The position numbers and the translations under genes were made by a program. This document shows positions 1 through 11,452 of a DNA stretch of 64,000 bases, piece by piece (position 1 is the stretch's first letter; every line of letters starts with the position of its first letter). The DNA comes from Steromphala cineraria (Eukaryota > Mollusca > Gastropoda > Trochida > Trochidae), in contig OU744728.1 of NCBI GenBank assembly GCA_916613615.1, positions 34,246,450 through 34,310,449 of the forward strand. Direction: 5' to 3'. Below the pieces are notes generated by a model, which had not been told where the DNA came from, ran no database searches, and worked only from the letters and a program-made list of their open reading frames with translations.

Positions 1-426
1 GGTGTTTGAAAGGTTTGAGATGTGTGAGAGGCAAGGCGACGAGGAGGAAGGGGTAGCGACTGTCGTCTGTGATGATGGTACTGGGCGGTGTGTGAAAGGT
101 GTGAGGTGTGTGAGAGGCCAGGCGACGAGGAGGAAGGGGTAGCGACTGTCGTCTGTGATGATGGTACTGGGCGGTGTGTGAAAGGTGTGAGGTGTGTGAG
201 AGGCCAGGCGACGAGGAGGAAGGGGTAGCGACTGTCGTCTGTGATGATGGTACTGGCCGGTGTGTGAAAGGTGTGAGATGTGTGAGAGGCTAGGCGACGA
301 GGAGGAAGGGGTAGCGACTGTCGTCTGTGATGATGGTACTGGGCGGTGTGTGAAAGGTGTGAGATGTGTGAGAGGCCAGGCGACGAGGAGGAAGGGGTAG
401 CGACTGTCGTCTATGATGATGGTACA
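1..426. repeat. 86-bp tandem repeat, about 4.9 copies
   Basis: Five consecutive units start at 1, 87, 173, 259 and 345, exactly 86 bases apart. Each carries the words GTGTGTGAAAGGTGTGAG and GACGAGGAGGAAGGGGTAGC. Copies differ by only a few substitutions (for example GGCAAGG, GGCCAGG, GGCTAGG). The array runs off the left edge of the window, so its true length is unknown. I see no gene in it. Confidence 0.95.
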
Positions 427-3138
427 GTGCTACAGTTACAGTCCACTGGAGACTGTAGTGGGGTGTCGCACTGTGAGTCTAATCTCTGTCAACATGTCAA
501 CACCGCGCAGCCCTAAACACTCTCCCCTTTGTTACAGGACTGATCCAGTTTCACATGAATTACACTTCAGGCGCTACATAGAAATCTTGCTATAAAGTAA
601 GACACTCCAACAATTACCGTGCACAAAGGAGACATTGTGATCTGACTGGAGGGATCAACACCCACCGAGAGAGCGAGTGAGACACGGACATCGGGACGAA
701 AGGACAGGTAACCACATGTAGTGTAGTGAAGTGTGGAGGGTGGGTACAGTCTCTCACTGACCACCCAAAGTATACATGCTACCCTTGCCCCCTTTCCAAT
801 AGTGAGTACTCGCTTTACATGCCAGACCCCCAACTAAGACAAACAAAACTCTAAGCAAGTCTATAAGAAGACTTTGAAGCTAAATTTATGTTAGTACGTA
901 AATGTTGGAATCCAACCTCATTTTCATTATATTAAATCAAAGTTATCAAATTGTCGAATTGTAGACCAAATATTTAGAGTAATGGACAATATTCATACTG
1001 TTATATACAGCGATTCACATTGAAATTGCAACCATTCGCATTCACATATTCGGGTACATGTTTTTCAATGACATTAAAATTTGCCAAACGTATTGCACAT
1101 ACTTAGGAAATTTCATAAAAAATACATTAAATGAAGAGGAGATATTGATAGTATAAGGGGTAGATGTTTAAACCTTTGTAAGCAGTTATTCTCTTACCAG
1201 ACACTGTTTTACAGATGCCAAATAAAAGAAAAATAAACAAAAAAATTGAGTTCTTTACAAAAACAAATAATAAGACTATCAAGTAACACAATCTATGGCA
1301 TTCTGTTAAGTAACAATTCAAAGTTCGACACATGCTGGAGTTTTCTTCTTACGCTATGCATGTATGATTTGTCTGTATGTATATATACAGCAAATGGAAA
1401 GGTATTGAACAACTGACAATTTGTTTGAATGTTCCAAGGTTGTCAGCTCTGTGCATGCTCGTAAAGTAGTCTCCAGGAGAGCTTGATTTTCACATGCCTG
1501 GGCTTCTCACCAGCGTATAGCACTCTGTACAACGTTACATAAGACTGCAATGAATCAACACGAATAATACCTGTAAAAATTTAACTGTTATTGAAGCGCA
1601 AAGGCAAGTAACAAGAATGGTATTTATGACTGAGTCGTCTACTATATACAGGGAGATAGTAGAGAGAGGCATGAGAGGATGAGAGTGATGTTCCCCGTGA
1701 GACAACCCCGTGAGAGACAGAGTTAGAGATAGGGCTTGGCGTGCTGTAATGGATGATGCATGTACTGATGAAGGCAACTCCGCGCTGTGGAGTGCCAATA
1801 CGTTTTTTGAAATGCATTAACTTTATTTTCTTTTATCGTAGTTGTATATTAATCTTTTCGATTTCATGTTAGTTTTCTCTTTTTCCAAAAGGTAAAGGTT
1901 ACACCCGAAACATTACTTACGTCCTTTTAAGTAGAGCAAGAGTTTACAATGTTGCTGGGTATGTCAGTGAGATACCACGTCTCAAGTCTGTATTGTACGT
2001 TAACCTGACAGCACTGTGCCCGCATGCTCTATCAACCGGTATAGTACTGTTCACTAATGTTAAGGCGATATTCAGCTTATATACAAGCGAATTACTGGGA
2101 GCTGGTGTAGCATGAACTGAGTATGTCGTCCTTTGAGTGTCTGGTTCAGCCTGACAAGGTGTTTTTATCCAGACCAACCCTACCCGCTGTGGATAGAGAG
2201 ACGAGCACTAGCTGCAGACCCGCTGGGACCAACCGCAGGTTCATATGTTCCACCAAAGACCACCAATAACTGGGAGACCAACATTATCATTAGACTAACA
2301 GACTACAGGATTATCCTTCCCGTCCAGATACATTTAGTATATAGTCTGTGGTCTGGCTAGATGACTATAGCAGAGACCTCTAAGGGTTGACCGGCAGATG
2401 ACCGCATTTTAAGACTTTTCCGCGTTTCATTAGTCAGTGTAAATATCTTCTGCAGTCAAGAAAACATTAAAATTTGATGTGTTATTTATTTTGCAAGGTT
2501 CATTTGATTTCTACCAGCAGGTCTCCGATGAGTCCTGGGAAGTGAACCCCCTTGGGAACCAGGCACAGTTTCCTCCTCATCTTTCACAGGTCTCCTGGTC
2601 GCCCTCCCACCCTCGTCGATCTGTCCGTCCGTCTAGCTCTCACAATGACTTTTGTCGTGTCTTATTAAGTTTTCAGATACATGGTCGAGTGTGATTAAAG
2701 CTCTGTTTATCACTCTAAAAATAATTAGATCGTCCGAAGTTTTTAATAGTATGCTAAGTTGATACCGTCATCAATTTGTGATGGCAACTGGCGTGTTTAG
2801 AACCCCCCCTGTTGGTGAGAACAACTCATCGCGTAACTTGGTGAGTCACGACGATGCACGTGTAAACATTAATCACACTGAAACCAACTGACAGCATTGA
2901 GAGACACAGGATGGTGGAGCATGCACTTGACGTTGCAGGCGGATAGTTACGATATTTTAGTGCTCACAGTTTGGTAGGTGTTTGACTTTTTGATTGGTTG
3001 GCTTTTAAAATGTTTGGAATGTCAGAACAAGTATCGCTCCTTCATAAGGCAATAAAGAGCGTGGTCGAGTGCTGTGTCAGTTTCCTCGCTAGATCCCACT
3101 GGCAGTGGCCTCCTTCCATGGAACCGTGGTCGGAACAT
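427..3138. other. Non-coding stretch with no supported gene
   Basis: AT-rich sequence with only short open frames of less than 90 codons, none with recognisable protein similarity or convincing splice-site pairs. I see no RNA gene and no long repeat. Confidence 0.5.
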
Positions 3139-3169
3139 CTCACCTCACCTCACCTCACCTCACCTCACC
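3139..3169. repeat. (CACCT)n microsatellite
   Basis: A perfect pentanucleotide run of CACCT, about six copies. It lies in otherwise unremarkable sequence. Confidence 0.9.
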
Positions 3170-3559
3170 AGGACCTCTCACCGCTACCGACAACAGTCAT
3201 GACGTGATAAAGTAGGACCGGAACAGATTTAATAAGGGATATTGCAACAATTCAAGTACCTTATTCATATGTTTTGGTTTAGAATTCTAGCAAGTCTCCA
3301 TGACACGTTACACTTTAATGCAGATGCTCTTAAAGGAAAAAGCTACAATACTTGATCTTCACAAAGTGCATTCCAAGTCAAACGAGTATGTCTCTATATC
3401 TATTTTCGGACGTCATGCATTGTTAATAATATACGTATACCTTGCAAATAAAAAGAAAGCAACCTCTATCAAGTATCTGTGCAGGTTTCATTATATATAT
3501 GCACCTCCGGTCTTCTGGTAAAATACAAGGAAAGAAGACACTAGCTTTTCACTGAGCTA

Positions 3560-3850
3560 CGAGCCGTTGCCGACCGAATATAGGCCAATAGTTGTCTGTG
3601 ACTCATTGAAGCGTCTCTGAGGCCTCTTTAGTCCGCTTTGAGCGTAGTTGAGTCTGTATGAGTCTGGAAGAGTCTTTAAGAGTCGAGAGGTCGAATTTTG
3701 TTGGGAGTTGGTTTTTGAACATGAGTTATATGGAGTCTTATGGAATCATATTGAATCGCAAATAATTCGTTCTAAGTTGGATTGAATCGTGGTTGTCGGG
3801 TGTGATTCAGGAATGGTTCTTTCCCTAATGCACATGCCGACTCAATCCCA
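3560..3850. repeat. GAGTC/GAATC-rich interspersed repeat, copy A
   Basis: The stretch is dense in GAGTC and GAATC words. It shares the 17-mer GTCCGCTTTGAGCGTAG (3631) and the following GAGTCTGTATGAGTCT with the block near 7170. It lies just downstream of the first retrotransposon copy in transcription order on the - strand. The repeat family is not recognised; it could be target DNA, an untranslated part of a larger element, or a separate element. Confidence 0.5.
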
Positions 3851-4231
3851 ACTAATGCAAACACATTTACGACTAACCAATACTTAAACATCCACTAACC
3901 TCGACTTTACCACTTCTCGATTTTCGTTCAAATATTGTTCAACAAAATAAAAACTGAACTTGAATTATCGGTTGAATCTAAGCGGCCCTTAAAAAGACGT
4001 TCATTACCAAACTGAACATATTTGATTTAAACATATTTTATTCATGAAAAGACATGAATGGATTGGCAAACAAGCACCGAGGTGCTTATATTAAGGCCGC
4101 TCCAAAATAATTACATATGAAAAATATACAATGAATAATTACCAGTGACGCATGTCATACATTTTATAAGCTTCAAGAATAGTGATTATGCATGAATAAG
4201 ATTGTTTGTTCGGCAGTCAATATATAAGTGC

Positions 4232-5200
4232 TTATGGAATGTCAAATCGATCAGATTTTATAATGAAATGATGAATAGATTTCAATAATTTGTCTAGATC
4301 ATTGTTTGTGAGCGATGTACATCCCCTTAATACCGTGTTGATAGTAAATCCTTTCAAATAAAAGAATGATTGCTGTCTTAATTCTGTAAACTTATTGCAT
4401 GTGAAAAAATAGTGTACAGCGTTTTCAATTGGGTGACCGCATTGGCACGCGGGGCTGTCAATAATATGTCTTTCAAATTTATCAGCATTCAAGTCACTAC
4501 AGCGGAGCCTAAGGCGAGAGTGGATAATCTGACAGATTCTTGAACCGTGGTTGAGATTGAAGAAAATAGTTTTATTTTTAGGTCCACAAACCGAATTTTT
4601 GAAGCCGGATAAAGAATCGCTATTTTGAATGTCGGGAGATAAAGAATTCCACAGTTTTATTGTGTCAGGTAAAAAAGACTTGGCATATGTCGCCGTTCTG
4701 CATTTTACTGTTCGAACTGATGAATTATCTCTTAGGTTGTAGTTATTAGTATTGGGTGTGGTAGGAAGGAGGTTAGAGAGATATTGAGGCGCTAGATTAT
4801 TCTTCATTTTATAAAAAGTTGTTAGTTTAGATATGTATCTACGTTCAGATAGTGGTTTTTGGTTAGTTTCTGCATATAATAGGTTGTGGCTTGTACCACG
4901 AACTGCTCCACAAATTGATCTTAGCGCGTCTAGATTCAATTTTTCCAGTAAGTTGCATTGTTCCTGAGTGCAATTATCCCAAATATGACCGCAGTATTCA
5001 AAAATTGGTAATATGAAGGATTTATAAATAATTTCCAGACTTTTCCGTGATAGACGATATTTCAAGCTTCTTAAGCAGTTAATCAGAGGACTAACTTTCT
5101 TAATCATAGAATCTATGTAAATATCCCAATAACAGTTGCTTTGAAGGGTTAATCCTAAGTGCTTATGGTGTTCTACTTCTTGAATTGTTTCACCATCCAT
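4232..5200 (-). pseudogene. Reverse transcriptase C-terminal part with zinc-binding region, copy 1
   Basis: A 322-codon open fragment in the same frame as the catalytic core, separated from it by the TAA at 5288. It shows the usual post-catalytic sequence of LINE RTs: HHKHLGLTL, LRSLKYRLSRK and YKSFILPIFEYCGHIWDNC. A C-terminal Cys/His cluster follows (CQCG ... HYFFTCNKF), a zinc-finger-like pattern common at the end of Jockey/CR1-type ORF2 proteins. Homology continues upstream of its first Met through KVSFNPKKTK. It is about as long as the corresponding part of copy 2. Confidence 0.85.
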
Positions 5201-5287
5201 TGTAAGATTAGGTTGGTTAATCCTATTTACTTTTCTACTAAACTGTATTGATTTAGTTTTTTTAGGATTAAAGGAAACCTTCGATTT

Positions 5288-5563
5288 TTAAGCCCAATTT
5301 GAAATCAATAACGGGTCATTATTTAAACAATTTGCAGCTGTGATAGGATCGTCAATTATAACGTAGAGAGAAGTGTCATCTGCGAATAATCTGATATTAC
5401 TGTCAATATTATCTACGATATCATTAATGTATATTATGAATAATAAAGGTCCCAAAACAGAGCCTTGAGGGACGCCTGCTAAAACTTGTTGAGGATTTGA
5501 CGCGTGTCCATTAATAACTACTCGCTGGGTTCTATTGTTTAGATAGCTTTCAAACCACTTCAA
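5288..5563 (-). pseudogene. Reverse transcriptase catalytic core, copy 1
   Basis: This fragment contains the RT palm motifs: WFESYLNNR, the highly conserved GVPQGSVLGPLLF block and the catalytic FADDTS motif (the Asp pair is encoded at 5375-5380). The frame is cut by two nonsense codons on the - strand: a TGA at 5585-5587 just before the fragment and a TAA at 5288-5290 just after it. The surrounding residues continue in the same frame into the next fragment. These stops show the element is dead although the catalytic residues survive. Confidence 0.88.
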
Positions 5564-5688
5564 TAAATTTCCATCAATTCCATATCATTTTAATTTCTGC
5601 AGTATTCCTTGGTGCCAAACTTTATCAAACGCTTTACTTACGTCGCAGAATACCGCTCGTACTTCTTTTCCATCGTCTAGTGCTTTGG

Positions 5689-6276
5689 CTATGAAATCAT
5701 ATAAGTACGGTAAGTCAATTGATTAGTTGTCGAGTCGCCAGATGTAAATCCCGATTGAAGATTTGACAGAAGGTTGTTATCTCTTAAACAATTATTTACA
5801 TATTTAAAGATACATTTTTCAAATACTTTAGCTATACAACTTGTTAATGCTACTGGTCTATAATTTGAACAATCGTATATATTGCCATTTTTATGGATGG
5901 GGATTACATTTGCTTCTTTCCAAGAAGTAGGGAATTTAGCCAACTTTAGAGATTGATTAAATAATTTAGTCAGAATGGGAGCTAATGAATGAGCACAGGA
6001 CTTCAGTATCTTATTTCCAATTTTGTCAGGGCCAATAGCTTTAGTTGTGTCTACAGAGAGTAATATATCCTTTACTTCCCTGATCTCCAGTACTATATCA
6101 CTTAGAGTATTATCGCAACGCCGATCAACAAGAGGGGGGTCGTCATCAGGGTCTGTAACTTGAGACTGACTGGTAAAATAGTTATTCATTATTTCTGCTA
6201 CATCGTTTAGATCGTCGTACAGAACAGCATCATCGATGACTGAGTGACAAGTAGTTTTTGCTGATTTATTTTGCAA
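5689..6276 (-). pseudogene. Reverse transcriptase N-terminal part, copy 1
   Basis: This 195-codon fragment carries the linker and RT motifs up to the fingers. It includes KAIGPDKIGNKILK, the PIHKNG and NYRPVALTS block typical of LINE RTs, and LQSGFTSGDSTTNQLT. The frame is lost right after NQLT at about 5700. The expected continuation toward the first catalytic Asp lies in another frame, so a small indel has broken the gene. Further upstream, to about 6530, the matching linker residues around DPLWMN lie in a frame interrupted by stops or shifts. Compared with copy 2 it is the same protein family. Confidence 0.8.
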
Positions 6277-6639
6277 ATAGTTCTTAACTAGTTTCCACCA
6301 TGTTTTTGTGGCAATTGATTCACTTATTGCAGCATCAATCCTAATACTATGTTGTTTTTTAGCTTTTCGTACGGATGATATAACCTTATTTCTTAGTGAT
6401 TTAAATGTTTGCCATTCAAGCGGACGGTTTGTTCTCTTAGCGATTTTATGTTGCCTATTTCGTTTTCTGATAAGTGAGCGTATTATTCATCCACAGTGGG
6501 TCTCTAGGTCTAACTGAACTGATTTTAGTAGCGACCTTTGACGCACTATACAATATCGTAATCAGACTTATATTATTATATTCCAAAGAAAATAATAAAA
6601 TATGTTTGTTGTTATGTGAACTTTAAAGACGATCAGTGA

Positions 6640-7600
6640 CAACCTGTTCCTGGCTTATCAAAATTTTGAAAACCGAAGATGGAAAAGATAAGTCTGCGGA
6701 TTTCGGCCTTTGACGTGTCCGAGGCCGGTCCAATCTCGGTATTTTTAGCCGATTTTATCGTATGTGGATAGTTTGCGACTCGTAGGTGACATGAATCTGG
6801 GTCGTTACGAGTCGTATTAGTCATGAATTAGTCGTTCAGGCCGTAAATGGGTCGAAAGTGAATCGTTAGTGGGTCGGAAATGAGTCTTTGTCAGAGCCGT
6901 GGGGATGACTTACTGTCGTGAAATACTCAGCAGTGAGTCGCGAACAGGTCGGCCTCAGTCGTATCGGGTCGTATCTGAGTTTTGGATGAGTTGTAAGTTC
7001 CTCGGGTGTTTAGTCGGGGGTGCCTCCGAGGTCTGTCGGCAGTTCCTCATTACTGTGTCGTGCGCGTAACTCTAAGAAAAATCAAATTTCATAATATGAC
7101 CTATATTTTCCCTCGATAAGTCAAAAAGTTGGCAAAAGTCGAGAAGAGTCTTTAACACTTTGCAAAATGGTCCGCTTTGAGCGTAGGTGAGTCTGTATGA
7201 GTCTTGGTGAACCGGGAAGAGTTTGGAGGTCAAGTTTTGTCAGCGAGGCTAGTACTTTTCGACCTGATATTCCAGAAAGTCGTATTATGTCGTCAAGATG
7301 TGGTTCGTATCTGAGATAATGGAGTCCCGACTCACTCTAACAAAGTCGTAGTAAAAAGGTCAGCAAACGTCGGGAAGAGCCTCGAACACTTTCCAAAATC
7401 GTAGCTCAGTGAGGGTATGACATAGAGTCATAAACCATAAAACCAGCAACTTATTACATTTTGAACGGAATAAGGTATTCATAGTGTCGACAGAAGCCGA
7501 CTACTAATTTCTCCAAGGGGTTGTAGTCGTAATGCGTAGTGTCGACGACTCGGCAGTGGGTCGTTAACCGGTCGAAATTAGTCTAATCTTGGGACAAGTC
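6640..7600. repeat. GTCG/GAGTC-rich interspersed repeat, copy B
   Basis: About 1 kb between the two retrotransposon copies, rich in GTCG, TCGTA and GAGTC words. It shares GTCCGCTTTGAGCGTAG (7170) with copy A and TCGTAGCTCAGTGA (7399) with the block ending near 10462. ATCAAATTTCA near 7081 recurs near 10346. An internal near-duplication is also visible (the AAGAGTCTTTAACACTTT and AAGAGCCTCGAACACTTT contexts near 7145 and 7375). No protein is recognisable. Confidence 0.5.
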
Positions 7601-7813
7601 GCAAGTTTATGGTTTAAACATATTTTTATTTCCGAAGAAATCTGGTTTGGCAAACAAGCAAAAGCTCTGCTTATACCAATGCCGCACCAGTACATAATGA
7701 AACAATTGCACTCACAAGAACTGAACAGAAAAAGTGAACAAATCAAAACATAATCTAATTGCAGTCTATATACATAGGTGCTTGTAAAATTATTCCTTTG
7801 CAGTTTCATTTCA

Positions 7814-8995
7814 TTACCATTTAAATAGATTTCTCAAAGCGTTTACTCTTGAGGATAAAAGATGAAGGGACTTTAGTATATTTATATTGTCATTATCATT
7901 TTCGTACGGTGTACCATATAACACAGTTTGAAGGCTATAGCCATTTACATAGAAAAACGAATTGCTTCTTATAGTTGTATACAACCTGCATGCAAACAGA
8001 TAGTTCACAACATCTTCATTTTGGTATCCACAAGCGCATTCTCGAGTATTTGAAATATGTCGATTTACTTTATCAGAGTTCAAATCGCTGCAACCAAGCT
8101 TGAGTCTACAATGTATTATTTGACAAAAACGACTGCCGTAGTTAAGATTAAGGTAATTATTACTTGATGCATCAGTTATCAGCAGAGATTTAAATTGACT
8201 GATTGTGTTCGCTTGTACGAATTCATCAGGTAATGAATTCCAAATTCTTACAGTATCAGGTAAGAAAGATTCTTCGTATATTTTGGTTCTGCACTTAATT
8301 GTTCTCAAGTCGGATTTGTTTCGGAGGTTATAACGACTGTTTTCAGGGACGGAGTTAGGAATCAGATCACAGAGGTAGTCAGGAGCGAGCCTGTTATTCA
8401 TCTTGAAGAAATTTATTAGTTTAATGTCACGTCTTCTTTCTTTTAGTGGTTTAAAGTTTGTTTCGGTGTACAGTTTTTGATGACTGGTACCGCGAACTGC
8501 GCCACATATTGTACGTAGCGCATCCAGATGTAATCGCTCAAGAATGAGAGATTGATCAATTGTACAGTTATCCCAGATATGGCAACAATAATCAAATGTC
8601 GGCAAAATATACGACTTGTACATGGTTTCTAATGTTTTTCTTGAGAGACGATATTTTAAGCTTCGGAGGCAATTTATCTGTGGACTTACTTTCTTAACAA
8701 TATCTTCGATGTGAGTTTTCCATGCGCAATCTTTTTGTAGTGTTATGCCAAGATGTTTATGACTTTTGACTTCTTGAATAGGGATTTGGTTCATGTTCAA
8801 AGTAGGAATTTTATCAGATTTCTGTTTACGGGAAAAATTTATTGTTTCGGTTTTATCAGGATTAAAGTTAACTTGCCATTTATCTGCCCAGCTAGATATT
8901 CGCTTCAAATCATCGTTCAAACAAGCTGCAGCATTATCCTGATTATCGACAATAACGTAAATGGAAGTGTCGTCCGCAAATAACCGTATATATGA
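7814..8995 (-). pseudogene. Reverse transcriptase C-terminal part with FADD motif, copy 2
   Basis: In this frame the catalytic FADDTS (Asp pair at 8969-8974) is followed by ISSWADKWQVNFNPDKTE, SHKHLGITLQKD, CLRSLKYRLSRK and CCHIWDNCT. A C-terminal Cys-rich block CACGYQNEDVVNYLFACRLY looks like a zinc-binding tail. In copy 1 the same sequence carries a stop codon. This part of copy 2 is uninterrupted for about 390 codons, suggesting copy 2 is the younger insertion. It overlaps the tail of the upstream fragment because of the 2-base shift near 8990. Confidence 0.85.
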
Positions 8996-10137
8996 CTTTC
9001 AATACCCTCTACTAAATCGTTTATATAAAGGATGAAAAGTAACGGACCCAATACGGAACCTTGTGGGACGCCTGCAAGTACAGTTTTATAATCAGAAGAA
9101 TATCCATTAATTACGACTTTTTGTTTTCGATTTTCTAGATAGCTTTCAAACCAATTCAATAGAAATCCACCAATGCCGTAGTTTTTTGATACCTTTGTGC
9201 CAAACCTTATCAAATGCCTCATACTGATGTCACAAAAAACAGCCCGGACTTCCTTACCTTCGTCAAGTCCCTTCGCAATGAAATCATATAAAAACGTTAA
9301 CTGGTTTGCGGTGGAATCACCTGGCATAAAGCCCGATTGTAGGTTGGTTAAAATATGGTTGTCTCGAAAATAATTAAATACATGTTTAAATATACATTTT
9401 TCGAAGACTTTAGATAAACAACTTGTAAGTGCGACAGGTCTGTAGTTAGAGCATTCGTTTATACTATTCTTTTTATGCAGAGGAATGACTGAAGCTTCCT
9501 TCCAGATGGCTGGAAACGTGGATTGTTGTAGTGATAAATTAAATAATTTTGTTAATAAAGGAGCCAAACTTTTAGCCGCAACTTTGAGAAATCTATTTCC
9601 GATACCATCCGGCCCAGTAGCTTTTGATGGATCAAGACAGAGGAGGATATCTTGGACTTCTTCAGGTGTAAGAATGACAACATTTAGTGAAGATGTAGGA
9701 AACACGTTGGGACATTCAGGAACTTGTGCGTCTGGGTTTTTTACTTGTGATTGACTAACAAAGAAATCGTTGAAAACATTTGCAATCTCTTTTGGATCAT
9801 CATAGACAATGCTGTTAGAAACAATTGATGGAAAGAAATTACATTCGGATCTTTTTTTAATACATTGTTTTAATATGCGCCACCACGTTTTTGTACCAAC
9901 CGAGGAATTTAACCTATCGTCCATTTTGGAATCAGATTTTCTTTTAGAATCACGTATCAATTTGACAACTTTGTTTCTGAATGTACGGAAATTAGCCCAG
10001 TCGGAAGGACGGTTGCGTTTTTTTGCAATTTTATGAAATCGATTTCGTTTGCGCATTGCAGATCGAATTTTGCTATTCATCCAAATGGGATCATTAGATT
10101 TTATATTAACAAGTCTGTTTGGCGTTGTGATATTCAA
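8917..10137 (-). pseudogene. Reverse transcriptase N-terminal and palm part, copy 2
   Basis: A 406-codon frame containing the basic linker (DPIWMNSKIRSAMRKRNR), the RT fingers (SKATGPDGIGNRFLK, NYRPVALTS), LQSGFMPGDSTANQLTF, and GVPQGSVLGPLLF. Between CDIS and NYGIGG the true RT residues (AFDKVWHKG) lie in another frame, so two compensating indels near 9190-9230 corrupt motif A and remove a few codons. The frame leaves the real coding path near 8990: an apparent extra TA in the ATATATACGG context pushes the catalytic FADD into the frame of the downstream fragment. The start shown is only the first permissible codon; homology extends further upstream. Confidence 0.85.
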
Positions 10138-10270
10138 TATATATTTTATTTGTTTGTATCCATTGACTTAAAATCATACACACGTCTTTGTGTTACTTGT
10201 GGTTTAACTATCGCAAGTTTATCAGGTGATTTGTTTGGAGTAGGTCCGGGATTTGTTCGGATCGCCACAA

Positions 10271-10465
10271 TCAGTGTGTCGTATGTACGTCTTGTATGTC
10301 GTAGGTTAGTCTGGTGTGAATCCGAAGTGATTGAATCCTAAAAATATCAAATTTCACAATTTGACCCAATTTCCCCCCGATTCAAGCCGACAAAATCGTA
10401 GTAGAAACGTGGGCTAAAGTTGACAAGAGTCTTGAGAACTTTTGAAAGTCGTAGCTCAGTGAATT
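10271..10465. repeat. GTCG-rich interspersed repeat, copy C
   Basis: The block ends with TCGTAGCTCAGTGA and carries ATCAAATTTCACAATTTGACC, both also found in the block between the two retrotransposons. It abuts the truncated 5' end of retrotransposon copy 2. Confidence 0.45.
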
Positions 10466-11132
10466 GGGGTTATCAACCTACTGCATTAGCTAGACTGGTG
10501 CGATGACATTGTGTACTCGTCAAAATACTTGTTGAATGTCCCTGCTGAATTCCGATAAAGGACTGACCATTTAATATTGAAACAAAGGGGGAGCAGTTTG
10601 TGACATATTTCAGATACTATCAAGTTTCGACGTGAGAAACATAACAAAAGAGACGGTAAGTCAGAGGGAAGGGGAGGGGGTGGGTTGTCCAAGACAGCAG
10701 GGGGTGGGGTCCGTCCCGTGACAAGCTGGGCTACACGTACACTACTGCAAGATACTGTCACAGTTGCATGACCGACACCTTCTGGATTTCAAATGCGATA
10801 TGTTGAAGGGAACAAGGCTTTCGGTTCGCTGCTACAAGCTTGCTGAAGTATTTTGTTCTGTCACTCCTACACGATGACTACATTGCTACATCATATCGGA
10901 CGGATGTGGGGACTCTGTCTTCTCTCTGACGATTCGGAAGATTGTGTTTGTTAGATATTCGTATTGGACACATAGCTGTACCAGAATTATTGATGTTCTT
11001 ATTCATATAAGAAAATGAGTATGGTTACCACAAGTCAGCTGAAACTGTCTGTGCTTGAACTGATTAACAGGTGACAAGCTTAAGGTACATAACGTTGCAG
11101 TTGTAGTCGATTTGAGATTGTTTTAAAAATAC
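10466..11132. other. Non-coding stretch
   Basis: No gene, long repeat or RNA gene is recognisable. It contains a short G-rich patch near 10665-10710. Confidence 0.45.
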
Positions 11133-11378
11133 GTGATTACTTGTCATCATTAGTGATCCTGAGCTACATGAAGGTGATTACTTGTCATCATTAGTGATTC
11201 TGAGCTACATGGAGGTGATTACTTGTCATCATTAGTGATCCTGAGCTACATGAAGGTGATTACTTGTCATCATTAGTGATCCTGAGCTACATGAAGGTGA
11301 TTACTTGTCATCATTAGTGATCCTGAGCTACATGGAGGTGATTACTTGTCATCATTATTGATCCTGAGCTACATGCAG
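11133..11378. repeat. 41-bp tandem repeat, 6 copies
   Basis: Six head-to-tail units begin GTGATTACTTGTCATCATTA and continue GTGATCCTGAGCTACATG. Copies differ at single sites (CCTGAG or TTCTGAG, ATGAAGG or ATGGAGG). Confidence 0.93.
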
Positions 11379-11452
11379 GCTTCCTCCTTCTACTGATGAC
11401 ACCTTTCAATACCACTGAAACATACGGAACACGAACACTGTTCTCGAAGAAG

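Larger units (their letters stand above)
4025..6535 (-). mobile_element. Non-LTR retrotransposon copy 1, 5'-truncated and inactivated
   Basis: Read on the - strand, this covers the tail end of the endonuclease-RT linker, the reverse transcriptase and the 3' tail of a LINE-type element. The 3' end has a hairpin-like AAGCACCTCGGTGCTT, then TTGTTTGCCAA and a GAATAAAATATGTTTAAA tail. Copy 2, at 7.6-10.3 kb, has the same organisation and a similar tail, so the two belong to one family but are clearly diverged. The endonuclease is almost wholly missing. The clade (Jockey or CR1-like) is not settled by eye. Confidence 0.85.
7605..10270 (-). mobile_element. Non-LTR retrotransposon copy 2, 5'-truncated and frameshifted
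   Basis: On the - strand this runs from the end of the endonuclease/linker through RT to a 3' tail with GCTTGTTTGCCAA and AATAAAAATATGTTTAAA, matching copy 1. Translated linker residues such as KLAIVKPQVTQRRVYDFK can be followed upstream of the first long frame to about 10260 before similarity stops. The endonuclease proper is therefore missing. The copy carries at least two frame disruptions in the RT. Confidence 0.87.
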
